Shown here piece by piece: positions 53,041 to 62,123 of a stretch of 64,000 bases of DNA. Within the stretch, counting starts at the first letter, position 1. Every line of letters starts with the position of its first letter. The position numbers and the translations under genes are program-made. The DNA is from Epilithonimonas xixisoli (lineage in GTDB: Bacteria; Bacteroidota; Bacteroidia; Flavobacteriales; Weeksellaceae), in the NCBI RefSeq assembly GCF_004365655.1, contig NZ_SOEO01000002.1, positions 248,001 through 312,000 of the forward strand. Reading direction: 5' to 3'. The notes under the pieces were generated by a model that was given only the letters and a program-made list of their open reading frames with translations, had not been told where the DNA came from and made no database searches.

Positions 53041-53541
53041 ATGAAATTCGGACAATTACTTATCGGACTTTTAGTTGGCGGGCTTTTGGGCTTTGCATTT
53101 ACAAAGTACATTACCAAAAATTGCAATAAAACTGACATCGCCACGACAACTAAAACTGACAGCACCTATTCCACCAATTGGACTTGGCCTGAGAATTTGG
53201 ATGCTTTGAAAGCAGCGCCGGACAATCACAAAGTCGTTTTTGAAGATGGCAATGTGAGAGTTTTGGCTGTCATTCTGGACGGCAAGAAATCTGAACCCAT
53301 CCATACGCACAAATGGAAAAGCATTATGTGGATTGCAAAACCCATTGTTCCTTGCCAAATTAATAATTACAAGAAAGGCGAAAATGGAAATCTGATAAAA
53401 TCGGATAGTGTCACCATCAACGAAATGCCTGTAAATATCGGTCAAATGGTAGATCCTGAAGGCCCAACTTCCATCACCAATTTAGGATCAGAAAATGGTG
53501 TGGCTTATCGTGTGGAGTTTAAGAAAGAATTCGAAAACTAA
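53041..53541 (+). CDS. Membrane-anchored cupin-like protein
   Basis: A 166-residue protein with an N-terminal helix (about residues 5-22). The core NHKVVFEDGNVRVLAVILDG, EPIHTHKWKSIMWI and VNIGQMVDPEG has the spacing of a cupin barrel with two His on one strand. No enzyme activity can be assigned. It has a small hairpin between it and the GLPGLI gene (TTCAGAT 52977-52983, ATCTGAA 52992-52998). Confidence 0.6.
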   Translation: MKFGQLLIGLLVGGLLGFAFTKYITKNCNKTDIATTTKTDSTYSTNWTWPENLDALKAAPDNHKVVFEDGNVRVLAVILDGKKSEPIHTHKWKSIMWIAKPIVPCQINNYKKGENGNLIKSDSVTINEMPVNIGQMVDPEGPTSITNLGSENGVAYRVEFKKEFEN

Positions 53542-53625
53542 AAAAATCCTAATTTAAACGTTTAGCTAGTATAATGAAACGGCACAAGCAAGATGTTGCG
53601 CCAGCGGGGAAACGTTAACAACAAT

Positions 53626-54003
53626 ATGACAAAACTGATTGCCACAATAATAATTTTTTTTATTTTGAGCAGTTGCGCTCAAGAAAAAAACTGTGCAGAA
53701 TTTAAAACCGGAAAATTTATTTACGCGGAAAATGGCCGACCCGAAAAAATAGTGCGGACTGAAAATACGCAAATCGAAATCAACTCAGAAACCGGAGTTG
53801 AAATACACACAAGAGTTGAATGGAAATCTGATTGCGAATATGCAATGACGTATGAAAAAATATTGAATCACCCAAAAGACGTCAGTCGCGTAATTGGAAA
53901 GAAAATCTTCGTGGAGATTTTAGAAACTAATGGGAATAAAATAAAAGTCCGCGCGAAAAGTGACGTAATGGACGAAAAAATTGAATTTATAAAAACGGAA
54001 TAA
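53626..54003 (+). CDS. Small lipoprotein with cassette-like flanks
   Basis: A 125-residue protein from the ATG at 53626, which starts a lipobox signal (ILSSC). The mature part (FKTGKFIYAENGRPEKIVRTENTQIE, SDCEYAMTYEKI) is a beta-rich domain seen in small flavobacterial lipoproteins. The flanks contain GCTAGTA on each side (53565-53571 and 54012-54018) and GC-richer stretches than elsewhere. Function unknown. Confidence 0.6.
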   Translation: MTKLIATIIIFFILSSCAQEKNCAEFKTGKFIYAENGRPEKIVRTENTQIEINSETGVEIHTRVEWKSDCEYAMTYEKILNHPKDVSRVIGKKIFVEILETNGNKIKVRAKSDVMDEKIEFIKTE

Positions 54004-54009
54004 ATACTG

Positions 54010-54095
54010 TTGCTAGTAGCAGTTTGACAAAATGGCGGGTTCAGTGCTAAATTCAACGGCATTGCCCAAGCTGGCACGAGCGTCACGCTTGTATC
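54010..54095. repeat. Cassette-like flank after the lipoprotein gene
   Basis: It includes GCTAGTAGCAG, AAAATGGCGGGTTCAGTGCT and the short inverted pair AGCGT/ACGCT within GAGCGTCACGCTTG. It resembles boundary sequences of single-gene cassettes, but a complete recombination site could not be shown. Confidence 0.35.
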
Positions 54096-54116
54096 TCCAA
54101 TTAATAATCTAAAAAC

Positions 54117-54147
54117 AAAACCCCTTTTGAAATTCAAAAGGGGTTTT
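54117..54147. terminator. Bidirectional terminator between the lipoprotein gene and topA
   Basis: AAAACCCCTTTTGAA (54117-54131) and TTCAAAAGGGGTTTT (54133-54147) are exact complements, so the hairpin works for both strands, with T tails on each. Confidence 0.85.
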
Positions 54148-54168
54148 TATATTCTAGTTTAAAAACTC

Positions 54169-56739
54169 TTATTTCTTCGCAGCAGGTTTCTTAGCCGGTG
54201 CTTTCTTCGCAGTAGTTGCTTTTTTTGCGGCTGGCTTTTTGGCTGCAGGTTTCTTTTTCTCAACGAAGGCTTTTGGGTCTTGCGCCGTGATCCATTTTTT
54301 CACCTCATCCAGAGAAACGTCTTTTAGTTCGTCTGCTTCGTATTTGGTGTCATCTTTCTTTTTCGGGATCTTGTGGATATTCTTGCCGTGTTTCACAATC
54401 GGTCCCCATCTCGCATTTTCGATGGAGATCTTTTCAGCTTCCCAATGTTGGATGTATCGGTTGGCCTCTTTCTCCAGTTTTGCATCAATCAATTCGTTGA
54501 TATCGTTTTGAGACAGATTATCGAAGTTATAACGTTTCGGAACGTTGATGAAAATACTTTGATATTTGATAAAAGGTCCGAATCTTCCGGTTCCCTTTGT
54601 CACTGGTTCACCTTTGTAGCTTGCGATTGGCGCATCTGCCACTTTCTTTTCATTAATGATTTCCTCAGCACGGTTTTGATCCACAGAAAGCGGGTCTTCA
54701 CCTTTGGGAATGCTGATGTAAGTCTCGCCCCATTTCACATAAGGTCCGAATCTTCCAACGCCGATGGTTACAGTTTGTCCGTCCACTTCTTTCAAATCGA
54801 AAGGCAGTTTGAACAACTCCAAAGCTTCCTCCAAAGTGATAGTCGAAATGTTTTGGTTGGACATCAATGATGCAAATGTTGGCTTTTCCTCATCATCCTG
54901 CTCGCCAATCTGAATCATCGGTCCGAATCTTCCAATTCTCGCATAGACATTCTTGCCAGATTTTGGATCTACACCAAGGCTTCTTTCGCCATTCGCACGG
55001 TCTGCATTTTCCTCTACATCTTCGATCCTTGGATGGAATTTGGAGTAAAAATCCGTCATCATTTCCTTCCATTTTTGGTCGCCGCTTGCAATGTGGTCAA
55101 AGCTCTCCTCCACTTTTGCGGTGAAACCGTAATCCAGGATCTCAGCAAAATTATTGGTCAAAAAATCGTTCACGACCTCGCCAATATCGGTTGGGATGAA
55201 TTTGTTTTTATCGCCACCAAATTTCTCTTCCAGAACTTCTTTTTTGACACCGGATTTCCCCAATGTCATTTTCACGATCTCTCTTTTCTGAGGCTCGAGT
55301 TCTCTTTTATCTACATATTCACGATTCTGAATGGTCTGAATGGTCGGCGCATAAGTCGATGGACGACCGATTCCCAACTCTTCCAGTTTCTTCACCAAAC
55401 CAGCCTCTGTAAATCTTGCAGATGGTCTTGTGAACTTTTCAGTCGCGGTGATTTTTTTATAGTCTAAAGCTTCGCCAACGGAAACTTTCGGTAACAATTT
55501 TTCGTTGCTTTCGTCATCTTCGTCCTCCGTTTTTACGATGCCGTAAGCCTTAAGGAAACCGTCAAAAATAATGACCTCACCTTGCGCTTCGAAGTGTTGT
55601 GGCAACTTGGCGTTTCCAATTTCGATGACAGTTTTCTCGATTTTCGCATTCTCCATTTGAGAAGCCAAAGTTCGTCTGTAGATCAATTGGTATAATTTGT
55701 TCAACTGCGCATCGCCAATGGACTTCAAAGCGAAATCTGTTGGGCGAATCGCCTCGTGGGCTTCCTGTGCAGAAGATGATTTTGTGGTGTAATTTCTTGG
55801 TTTAGAATAATTCTCACCGTACTCAGAAACGATCTGCGCTTTCGCTCCATTGATGGCTTCCTGAGAAAGATTCACGGAATCCGTTCTCATATACGTGATG
55901 AATCCTTCCTCGTAAAGTCTCTGCGCCAAACGCATTGTGGAAGTTACGTTGTATCCAAGTCGAGAAGAAGCTTCCTGTTGTAAAGTGGAAGTCGTGAACG
56001 GTGCAGAAGCTGTTCTTGTTCCCGGTTTGGTCTCCACATTCAGGACTTTGAAGTCTGTAGTTTTGGCCAAATTCAGAAAGTTCTCTGCGTCAGATTCTTT
56101 CTCGAAATCTTTTTTGAGTTTCGCCAAGATCTCCTGCTTGTTGTCATTAAGGAAAATCCCTTCTAATTTGAAACTTGGTTTCGGAGTAAACTCACGAATC
56201 TCTTTTTCTCGTTCAACAACCAATCTTACAGCAACCGATTGTACACGTCCTGCGGAAAGTCCAGTTTTCACTTTTTTCCAAAGAACCGGTGACATTTCGA
56301 AACCAACGATTCTGTCCAAAACTCTTCTTGCTTGTTGTGCATTAACCAAATTCTGGTCAATATCTCTTGGATTATCAATCGCTTTCAAGATTGCATTTTT
56401 TGTAATCTCGTGGAAAACGATTCTTTTTCTATTTTCTGGTTTTAATTTCAGTTCGTCCGCTAGATGCCAAGCAATCGCTTCTCCCTCGCGGTCCTCATCG
56501 GAAGCCAGCCAAACCATATCGGCTTTTTTCACAGAGGCTTTCAATTCTGCCACTAATTTCTTCTTATCAGCAGAAACTTCATAGTCAGGTGTAAAGCTCG
56601 CAAGGTCGATTCCCATTCCTTTTTTGGGCAAGTCGCGAATGTGACCAAAGCTGGATTTCACCTCAAAATCACTACCCAAATATTTCTGAATAGTTTTTGC
56701 TTTTGCTGGTGATTCGACGATTACAAGATTCTTTGGCAT
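54169..56739 (-). CDS. topA: DNA topoisomerase I
   Basis: An 856-residue type IA topoisomerase from the ATG at 56739; six upstream codons are not needed. The TOPRIM domain begins NLVIVESPAKAKTIQKYLG and has SDEDREGEAIAWHLA. The active Tyr283 lies in FITYMRTDSVNLS. Four C-terminal GRFGP-type repeats (GRFGPMIQIG, GRFGPYVKWG, GRFGPFIKY, ARWGPIVKHG) replace the zinc fingers of the E. coli enzyme. The end is a lysine/alanine/proline-rich tail like histone H1. The enzyme relaxes negative supercoils. Confidence 0.95.
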   Translation of the reverse strand: MPKNLVIVESPAKAKTIQKYLGSDFEVKSSFGHIRDLPKKGMGIDLASFTPDYEVSADKKKLVAELKASVKKADMVWLASDEDREGEAIAWHLADELKLKPENRKRIVFHEITKNAILKAIDNPRDIDQNLVNAQQARRVLDRIVGFEMSPVLWKKVKTGLSAGRVQSVAVRLVVEREKEIREFTPKPSFKLEGIFLNDNKQEILAKLKKDFEKESDAENFLNLAKTTDFKVLNVETKPGTRTASAPFTTSTLQQEASSRLGYNVTSTMRLAQRLYEEGFITYMRTDSVNLSQEAINGAKAQIVSEYGENYSKPRNYTTKSSSAQEAHEAIRPTDFALKSIGDAQLNKLYQLIYRRTLASQMENAKIEKTVIEIGNAKLPQHFEAQGEVIIFDGFLKAYGIVKTEDEDDESNEKLLPKVSVGEALDYKKITATEKFTRPSARFTEAGLVKKLEELGIGRPSTYAPTIQTIQNREYVDKRELEPQKREIVKMTLGKSGVKKEVLEEKFGGDKNKFIPTDIGEVVNDFLTNNFAEILDYGFTAKVEESFDHIASGDQKWKEMMTDFYSKFHPRIEDVEENADRANGERSLGVDPKSGKNVYARIGRFGPMIQIGEQDDEEKPTFASLMSNQNISTITLEEALELFKLPFDLKEVDGQTVTIGVGRFGPYVKWGETYISIPKGEDPLSVDQNRAEEIINEKKVADAPIASYKGEPVTKGTGRFGPFIKYQSIFINVPKRYNFDNLSQNDINELIDAKLEKEANRYIQHWEAEKISIENARWGPIVKHGKNIHKIPKKKDDTKYEADELKDVSLDEVKKWITAQDPKAFVEKKKPAAKKPAAKKATTAKKAPAKKPAAKK

Positions 56740-56784
56740 ACTGGAAAATTTTTGCAAAAGTAGAGGTTTTTTTTTAGACCACTC

Positions 56785-56872
56785 ATTTAGTGCTCTCGAT
56801 TTTAAAATTTGTTATTATTAATTATATCAATGAAAGCACTAAATCAGCCTTTCCGAACGATTGATTTCGGAA
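56785..56872. repeat. Inverted repeats between topA and the toxin-antitoxin pair
   Basis: ATTTAGTGCT (56785-56794) and AGCACTAAAT (56835-56844) are exact complements 40 bases apart. TTCCGAA (56851-56857) and TTCGGAA (56866-56872) form a second pair with an eight-base spacer. Either may be an operator for one of the divergent transcripts. Confidence 0.5.
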
Positions 56873-56902
56873 TAAGATTTTCACATTGCAGTCGAGGATC
56901 TA

Positions 56903-56933
56903 TTGATTTTGAAAACTTAAAATACTACATTTG
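56903..56933 (+). promoter_or_regulatory. Promoter of the toxin-antitoxin pair
   Basis: TTG (56903-56905), 20 bases and TACATTTG (56926-56933) match the Bacteroidetes consensus. The leader to the antitoxin ATG would be about 35 bases. Confidence 0.6.
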
Positions 56934-56974
56934 TATTGAATATAATATTAAGTTATTTTAAATCATTAATCAAA

Positions 56975-57193
56975 ATGCCAACACAAGATATTTTCATCAT
57001 AGAGCCCAATACTTCTGAAGAAGCGGATGCTTTGAAGGCATTTGCTAAAGCATTGAAGTTAAAATTTCAAATTTCCAAAAAAGACAAGAGTGAGATTCTC
57101 CGTGACCTGCAAGAAGCTGTGAAGGAACTTAATCTTGTAAAAAAAGGTAAAACAAAAGCGAGAGATGCGCAAGAACTTTTGAATGAGCTATAA
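56975..57193 (+). CDS. Antitoxin of a RelE/ParE-type pair
   Basis: A 72-residue protein from the ATG at 56975, with a thirteen-codon upstream extension judged unlikely. It is helical and charged (EEADALKAFAKALKLKFQISKKDKSEILRDLQEAVKELN in part), like DUF2683-type antitoxins. It overlaps the toxin start by 11 bases, a normal arrangement for translational coupling. It should bind and neutralise the toxin and may repress the promoter. Confidence 0.75.
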   Translation: MPTQDIFIIEPNTSEEADALKAFAKALKLKFQISKKDKSEILRDLQEAVKELNLVKKGKTKARDAQELLNEL

Positions 57194-57509
57194 TATTAAA
57201 ACCATTTCAGTTTTTGATAAGAACATTAAGAAACTGGCGAAAAAATATTCATCCATAAAAACAGATTTTGCAGAACTTTTGGAAAGTCTTCGCGAAAATC
57301 CAAAGCAAGGAACGCCACTTGGCAATAATTCCTATAAAATCCGAATGCAAATTTCCAGCAAGAACAAAGGTAAATCTGGTGGTGCAAGACTTATTTCACA
57401 TCTCATCATCCAAGCCGAAACAATCTATCTTTTAACCATTTATGATAAATCCGAACAAGGAACAATCTCCTACAAAGAAATTCGCGATTTAATCAATCTG
57501 ATAGAATAA
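57183..57509 (+). CDS. RelE/ParE-family toxin
   Basis: A 108-residue protein with the RelE/ParE fold order: KTISVFDKNIKKLAKKYSSI, then GTPLGNNSYKIRMQISSKNKGKSGGARLI and ETIYLLTIYDKSEQGTIS. Members cut ribosome-bound mRNA or poison gyrase; which applies is not clear. It is followed after three bases by the pigment-operon gene. Confidence 0.82.
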   Translation: MSYNIKTISVFDKNIKKLAKKYSSIKTDFAELLESLRENPKQGTPLGNNSYKIRMQISSKNKGKSGGARLISHLIIQAETIYLLTIYDKSEQGTISYKEIRDLINLIE

Positions 57510-57512
57510 ACA

Positions 57513-60500
57513 ATGCATCGCTTTTTCATCTATTTATATTATCTGATTGCCAAAAACAGAATCCTTTCCATTGCCGTTGCGATGGGAATTGCTTTTCTGT
57601 GCTTGTTCTTTGCTTCGAAAATCAACTTTGAAGAAGACATTAATCAAATCATTCCGAAAAGCGAAAAGTCTGATTTGACAGCGAAAGTTCTGAAACAACT
57701 TAATTTTTCAGACAAAATCATCGTCATTATCGAAAAGAAATCGAAGGACGATAATTTTCAACTGTCAGAAACGGCTGACCAATTTTTAGAGAAGACAAAA
57801 CCTTTAGAGAAATACATTGGTTCCATCCAAGGAAAGGTGAATGATAATGAGATTTCTGAAACGTTTGATTTCGTGAATCAAAATCTGCCCTTGTTTTTAG
57901 ACAAAAGCGATTATCAGGAAATCGAGCGAAAACTTAATAAAGACAGCATTGCAAAACAGGTTGAGAACAATTACGTTTCTTTGGTTTCACCGACAAGCTT
58001 GGTCACGAAAGATTTCATCAAAAAAGACCCTTTGGGAATTACTTTTCTCGGAATAAAAAAACTGAATGCCTTAAACATCAGCAAAGATTTCAAGCTCGAA
58101 GATAATTACGTCGTTACTAAAGACGGCAAAAACCTCCTGCTTTTCATTGAACCAAAAAATAAAAGCAACGACACCAAAAACAATGAGGCTTTCGTCAATC
58201 AACTTAATGAAATCAAAGATGACCTCAACAAAGAATTCAAAGGAAAAACGGAACTGAGTTACTTTGGTTCGCCGGTAATTGCGGTTGCGAATGCCCAACA
58301 AATCAAGAAAGATATTCAAAATACGGTGATTATTTCGATGACGGTGTTGATGATTTTGTTGATTTATTATTTTAGAAGTTTTTTCACGCCCATCGTGATT
58401 TTCCTTCCGACCTTATTTTCGGTTTTGCTCGCTTTGATGGTTTTGTATTTTATTAAAGATAAAATTTCCGCCATTTCACTCAGCGTTGGTGCGATTTTGA
58501 TTGGAATTACGATTGATTACGCGCTCCATATTCTCACGCATTACAAGCACAATAACAATATCGAAGCGCTTTACAAAGAAATCACCCAACCGATTATCCT
58601 GAGCAGTGCGACGACGGCGGTTTCGTTTTTGTGTCTCGTTTTTGTACGTTCTGAAGCGTTGAAAGATTTGGGACTTTTTGCATCGATTACGGTTTTGTTT
58701 TCTTCGGTTTTGGCTTTGATTATCGTTCCGCAATTGTATCATCCGAAGGAAAAATCTGAGAAAGTAAACTCCAATTTCATCGACAAAATCGGGCATTATC
58801 CTTACGAGAAAAACAAACCTTTGATTATCGGCTGTTCGCTTGTGATTATTGCGTGTTTGTTCGGTTTCCGCCACGTTGGTTTCAATGATGACATTGGCGA
58901 TTTGAATTATATTCCGACAGATTTAAAAATCAGTGAGGCGAAACTTGAAAAACTGTCAGACATTACCTCAAAATCCATATACACGATTTCTTATGGAAAT
59001 TCTGAGGAAGAAGCTTTGGCGAGAAATTCCGATTTGAGCCAGTTTTTGGAGAAAGAAAAACAAGAAGGCAATATCTTGAGCTACAATTCTCTTGGGAATG
59101 TTGTTTTATCTAAAGAAGACCAGCAAAAAAAGGTCGAAATCTGGCAAAAATTCTGGAACAAAAACAAGAAAAATGAAACGATTTCCGATTTGGTTTCTAA
59201 TGGAAATAAATTTGGTTTTAATGCTTCGGCTTTCGACCAATTCAATGAAAATTTAAATAAAACCTACGCCACTTTAAGTCTCAAAGACTACGAAAAAATA
59301 AAAGCGCTTCAAATCTCAGAATTCCTAAGTCAGGAAAATGGTTTTTACACCGTTTCGAATGTCGTAAAAGTGGATGAAAAGAAACGTGACGTCTTCATAA
59401 AAGATATCGAAAAGAAACACGACGCCATCGCCATCGACCGCCAGCAGATGAATGAGAACTTTTTGGGCTTGCTGAAAAGGGATTTCAACACCTTGATTAA
59501 TTATTCACTTTTGGCGATTGTATTAACGATTATCGTTTTCTTTAGAAATTTCGAGTTGTCGTTGCTAACGATGTTTCCGATTGTTCTCACGGGCGTTGTG
59601 ACCGCGGGAATTCTTTATTTTCTAGGATTAGAACTCAATATTTTCAGCACCGTTGTCTGTACTTTGGTTTTCGGCGTTGGAGATGACTTCAGTATTTTCC
59701 TCACAAAAGCGATGCAGAAAGAGCACACGACAGGGAAAAACGAACTTCCGACGTATAGAATTTCTATAATCTTGGCGGTTTTTACCACGATTTTATCCAT
59801 TGGTTCTTTGATTTTTGCAAAACATCCGGCCTTACATTCTTTGGCTTTGGTGGCTTTGATTGGAATGCTCTCAGTAATTATAATCACTTCAACTTTGTAT
59901 CCTTTTTGGTTTAGGTTTTTGATTATTAACAGGCAGAAAAAAGGTTTGTCGCCCATTACCCTCAGGCTATTTTTCCATTCCGTGATTCTCTTTATTTATT
60001 ATGGTTTAGGCGGATTGATGTTCTCTGCGCTTGGAAGTGTTTTCGTGAAAAATGCGAAAGGAAAAACTTTGGATATTATCAAATTGATTCTGGCGAAGTT
60101 TATGAAATCTGTGCTGTATGGCAATCCATTTGTGAAGAAAAAAATCATTTCAAATCCGGACGAAGACTTCAGCAAACCAGCGATTATCATTGCAAATCAC
60201 ACGTCGTTCCTTGATACTTTGGCAATTGGAATGACGACGCACAAAATCGTTTATCTCGTAAACGACTGGGTTTATGATTCACCGATTTTTGGAAAATTGG
60301 TAAAGGCTTTAGGATTTTTCCCTGTTTCTCAAGGCATAGAAAATGGGAAAGAAAAATTGAAAGAAAAAATCGACCAAGGTTATTCTTTAGTCGTTTTTCC
60401 TGAAGCTGAAAGGTCTTACACCAATGACATCAAACGTTTTCACAAAGGCGCATTTTATTTGGCCGAAGAATTTAGTTTAGACATTTTACCGATTTACATT

Positions 60501-61169
60501 CACGGGAATTCTGAAGTTTTACCGAAAGGCGATTTCATTATTTATGATGGAAGTATTACGGTGAAAGTTGGCGACAGAATCAGCAAAGACGATTTGAGTT
60601 TTGGAACGACTTATAAAGAACGTGCGAAAAATATCAATGCGAATTTCAGAAATGAATTTGCAAAACTTCGAAATGAATTTGAGGATGAGAATTATTTTAA
60701 AAAGAAATTATTCTTAAGTTTCCTCTACAAAGAAACGGAAGTTGTAAAAGCGGTCAAAGATGATTTTAATGAAAATAAATCGGTTTATTTTGAATTAAAT
60801 AAACACATCGCAAAAGACGCAACGATTCTACATATCGCTGATGATTTTGGACAGAAAGATTTCCTTCTGACCATTCAGCAAGCTGGAAGAAAAATATTTA
60901 GTTTCATTAAAAATAAGGAGAAACGGGAAGTTGCGGAACAAAATTACTTAGTCAAAAGAAGAAAACTCAATTACATCGAAAACCTTTCTGACATTTATAA
61001 AACCATTGATGTTCTCCTCATCTCTGACCAAAACTTTGACCTTTCCGAAATCACGGATTTACCGGAAACCATCATTTTCCTCAATACAGAAAACAAACTT
61101 TCTGGCAATATCAATTTTAACTTAGAGTACAATTCAGAATCAATTAAAATATTAAGACGCAAAAAATAG
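57513..61169 (+). CDS. MMPL/RND transporter fused to a PlsC-type acyltransferase
   Basis: A 1218-residue inner-membrane protein in three parts. Residues about 1-840 form an RND/MMPL permease: one helix, a large periplasmic loop and five helices, repeated twice, with IGITIDYALHILTHY and FGVGDDFSIFLTKAMQK as proton-relay segments. Residues about 870-1045 are a lysophosphatidic-acid-type acyltransferase with NHTSFLD (from about 894) and FPEAERS (about 962). The last 150 residues (ATILHIADDFGQKDFLLTIQ) recall a degenerate methyltransferase fold. Such fusions occur in flexirubin and aryl-polyene clusters, probably moving or attaching the pigment. Confidence 0.85.
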   Translation: MHRFFIYLYYLIAKNRILSIAVAMGIAFLCLFFASKINFEEDINQIIPKSEKSDLTAKVLKQLNFSDKIIVIIEKKSKDDNFQLSETADQFLEKTKPLEKYIGSIQGKVNDNEISETFDFVNQNLPLFLDKSDYQEIERKLNKDSIAKQVENNYVSLVSPTSLVTKDFIKKDPLGITFLGIKKLNALNISKDFKLEDNYVVTKDGKNLLLFIEPKNKSNDTKNNEAFVNQLNEIKDDLNKEFKGKTELSYFGSPVIAVANAQQIKKDIQNTVIISMTVLMILLIYYFRSFFTPIVIFLPTLFSVLLALMVLYFIKDKISAISLSVGAILIGITIDYALHILTHYKHNNNIEALYKEITQPIILSSATTAVSFLCLVFVRSEALKDLGLFASITVLFSSVLALIIVPQLYHPKEKSEKVNSNFIDKIGHYPYEKNKPLIIGCSLVIIACLFGFRHVGFNDDIGDLNYIPTDLKISEAKLEKLSDITSKSIYTISYGNSEEEALARNSDLSQFLEKEKQEGNILSYNSLGNVVLSKEDQQKKVEIWQKFWNKNKKNETISDLVSNGNKFGFNASAFDQFNENLNKTYATLSLKDYEKIKALQISEFLSQENGFYTVSNVVKVDEKKRDVFIKDIEKKHDAIAIDRQQMNENFLGLLKRDFNTLINYSLLAIVLTIIVFFRNFELSLLTMFPIVLTGVVTAGILYFLGLELNIFSTVVCTLVFGVGDDFSIFLTKAMQKEHTTGKNELPTYRISIILAVFTTILSIGSLIFAKHPALHSLALVALIGMLSVIIITSTLYPFWFRFLIINRQKKGLSPITLRLFFHSVILFIYYGLGGLMFSALGSVFVKNAKGKTLDIIKLILAKFMKSVLYGNPFVKKKIISNPDEDFSKPAIIIANHTSFLDTLAIGMTTHKIVYLVNDWVYDSPIFGKLVKALGFFPVSQGIENGKEKLKEKIDQGYSLVVFPEAERSYTNDIKRFHKGAFYLAEEFSLDILPIYIHGNSEVLPKGDFIIYDGSITVKVGDRISKDDLSFGTTYKERAKNINANFRNEFAKLRNEFEDENYFKKKLFLSFLYKETEVVKAVKDDFNENKSVYFELNKHIAKDATILHIADDFGQKDFLLTIQQAGRKIFSFIKNKEKREVAEQNYLVKRRKLNYIENLSDIYKTIDVLLISDQNFDLSEITDLPETIIFLNTENKLSGNINFNLEYNSESIKILRRKK

Positions 61170-61180
61170 TTTGAAAATGC

Positions 61181-61188
61181 TATTTTTG
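61181..61188 (+). promoter_or_regulatory. Possible internal promoter before darA
   Basis: TATTTTTG fits the -7 box and lies 19 bases before the darA ATG, in the short gap after the MMPL gene. No good -33 box is seen. Confidence 0.3.
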
Positions 61189-61206
61189 TTTCTATATTAA
61201 ATTCTG

Positions 61207-62121
61207 ATGCAAAAGAAAATGCTTGTCATTTACTATTCTCAAACCGGACAATTGGAAGATATTGTGAAGAATATTGCCCAACCTTTTGAGGATAAAAAAG
61301 ACGATTATCAAGTCACTTATTACAACATTCAGCTGAAAAAAGATTTTCCTTTTCCTTGGCCAGGTGATGTTTTTTTCAACACTTTTCCAGAATCTTATCT
61401 CCAAATCCCAAGCGAAATCTTTCCTCCTTCCGACGAAGTTTTGAACACCAATTTTGATTTGATTTTGTTCGGATATCAAGTTTGGTATCTCACACCTTCA
61501 ATTCCGGTTATTTCGTTTTTGAAAAGTGGATTTGCAGAGAATATTTTGAAGGATACGCCAATTGTCACCATTTCTGGAACTCGAAATATGTGGATGCTTT
61601 CTCAAGAAAAATTGAAAGTCTATCTGAAAACTCTAAACGCTAAGTTGGTTGGAAACATCGCATTGGTGGACAGACACGATAATTACACCAGCGTTTTGAC
61701 AATCCTAAGATGGCTCACAACCGGAAAAAAAGAAAAATCTGGAATCTTACCATCCGCTGGAGTTTCTGATGAAGAAATTGCCGGTTCTGTAAAGTATGGT
61801 AAGATTATTGAAGCGCATTTCCGCGGTAATGATTTTAAGAATCTTCAGCCAGATTTAGTGAAAAATGGAGCGGTGGAAATCCGTCCTTTTTTGGTAAGAA
61901 TGGAAAAAGTGGGGAACAAAATCTTCACCATTTGGAGCAAATTGATTATCAATAAAAAAGAAAAACGCCCTTTGCTGATTAAATTCTTTAAGGTATATTT
62001 GATGACAGCAATCTGGGTAGTTTCGCCTATAGTTTTGGTTTTTCACCTTTTATTAACGCCCATTTTGTGGTTCAAAAGAAAGAAACAAAGAGAATATTTA
62101 CAAGGAATTAATTTAAAATAA
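61207..62121 (+). CDS. darA: Dialkylresorcinol condensing enzyme DarA
   Basis: A 304-residue protein. MLVIYYSQTGQLEDIVKNIA and FGYQVWYLTPSIPVISFLKSG give a flavodoxin-like start; a membrane helix near residues 265-285 closes it. This is the layout of DarA, which with DarB condenses two acyl chains to a dialkylresorcinol, the alcohol part of flexirubin. It is 37 bases after the MMPL fusion and two bases before darB. Confidence 0.88.
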   Translation: MQKKMLVIYYSQTGQLEDIVKNIAQPFEDKKDDYQVTYYNIQLKKDFPFPWPGDVFFNTFPESYLQIPSEIFPPSDEVLNTNFDLILFGYQVWYLTPSIPVISFLKSGFAENILKDTPIVTISGTRNMWMLSQEKLKVYLKTLNAKLVGNIALVDRHDNYTSVLTILRWLTTGKKEKSGILPSAGVSDEEIAGSVKYGKIIEAHFRGNDFKNLQPDLVKNGAVEIRPFLVRMEKVGNKIFTIWSKLIINKKEKRPLLIKFFKVYLMTAIWVVSPIVLVFHLLLTPILWFKRKKQREYLQGINLK

Positions 62122-62123
62122 AA

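Noticed and set aside
54239-55467. Several plus-strand frames inside topA
   Set aside because: They lie wholly within the topA coding sequence and show no recognisable protein.
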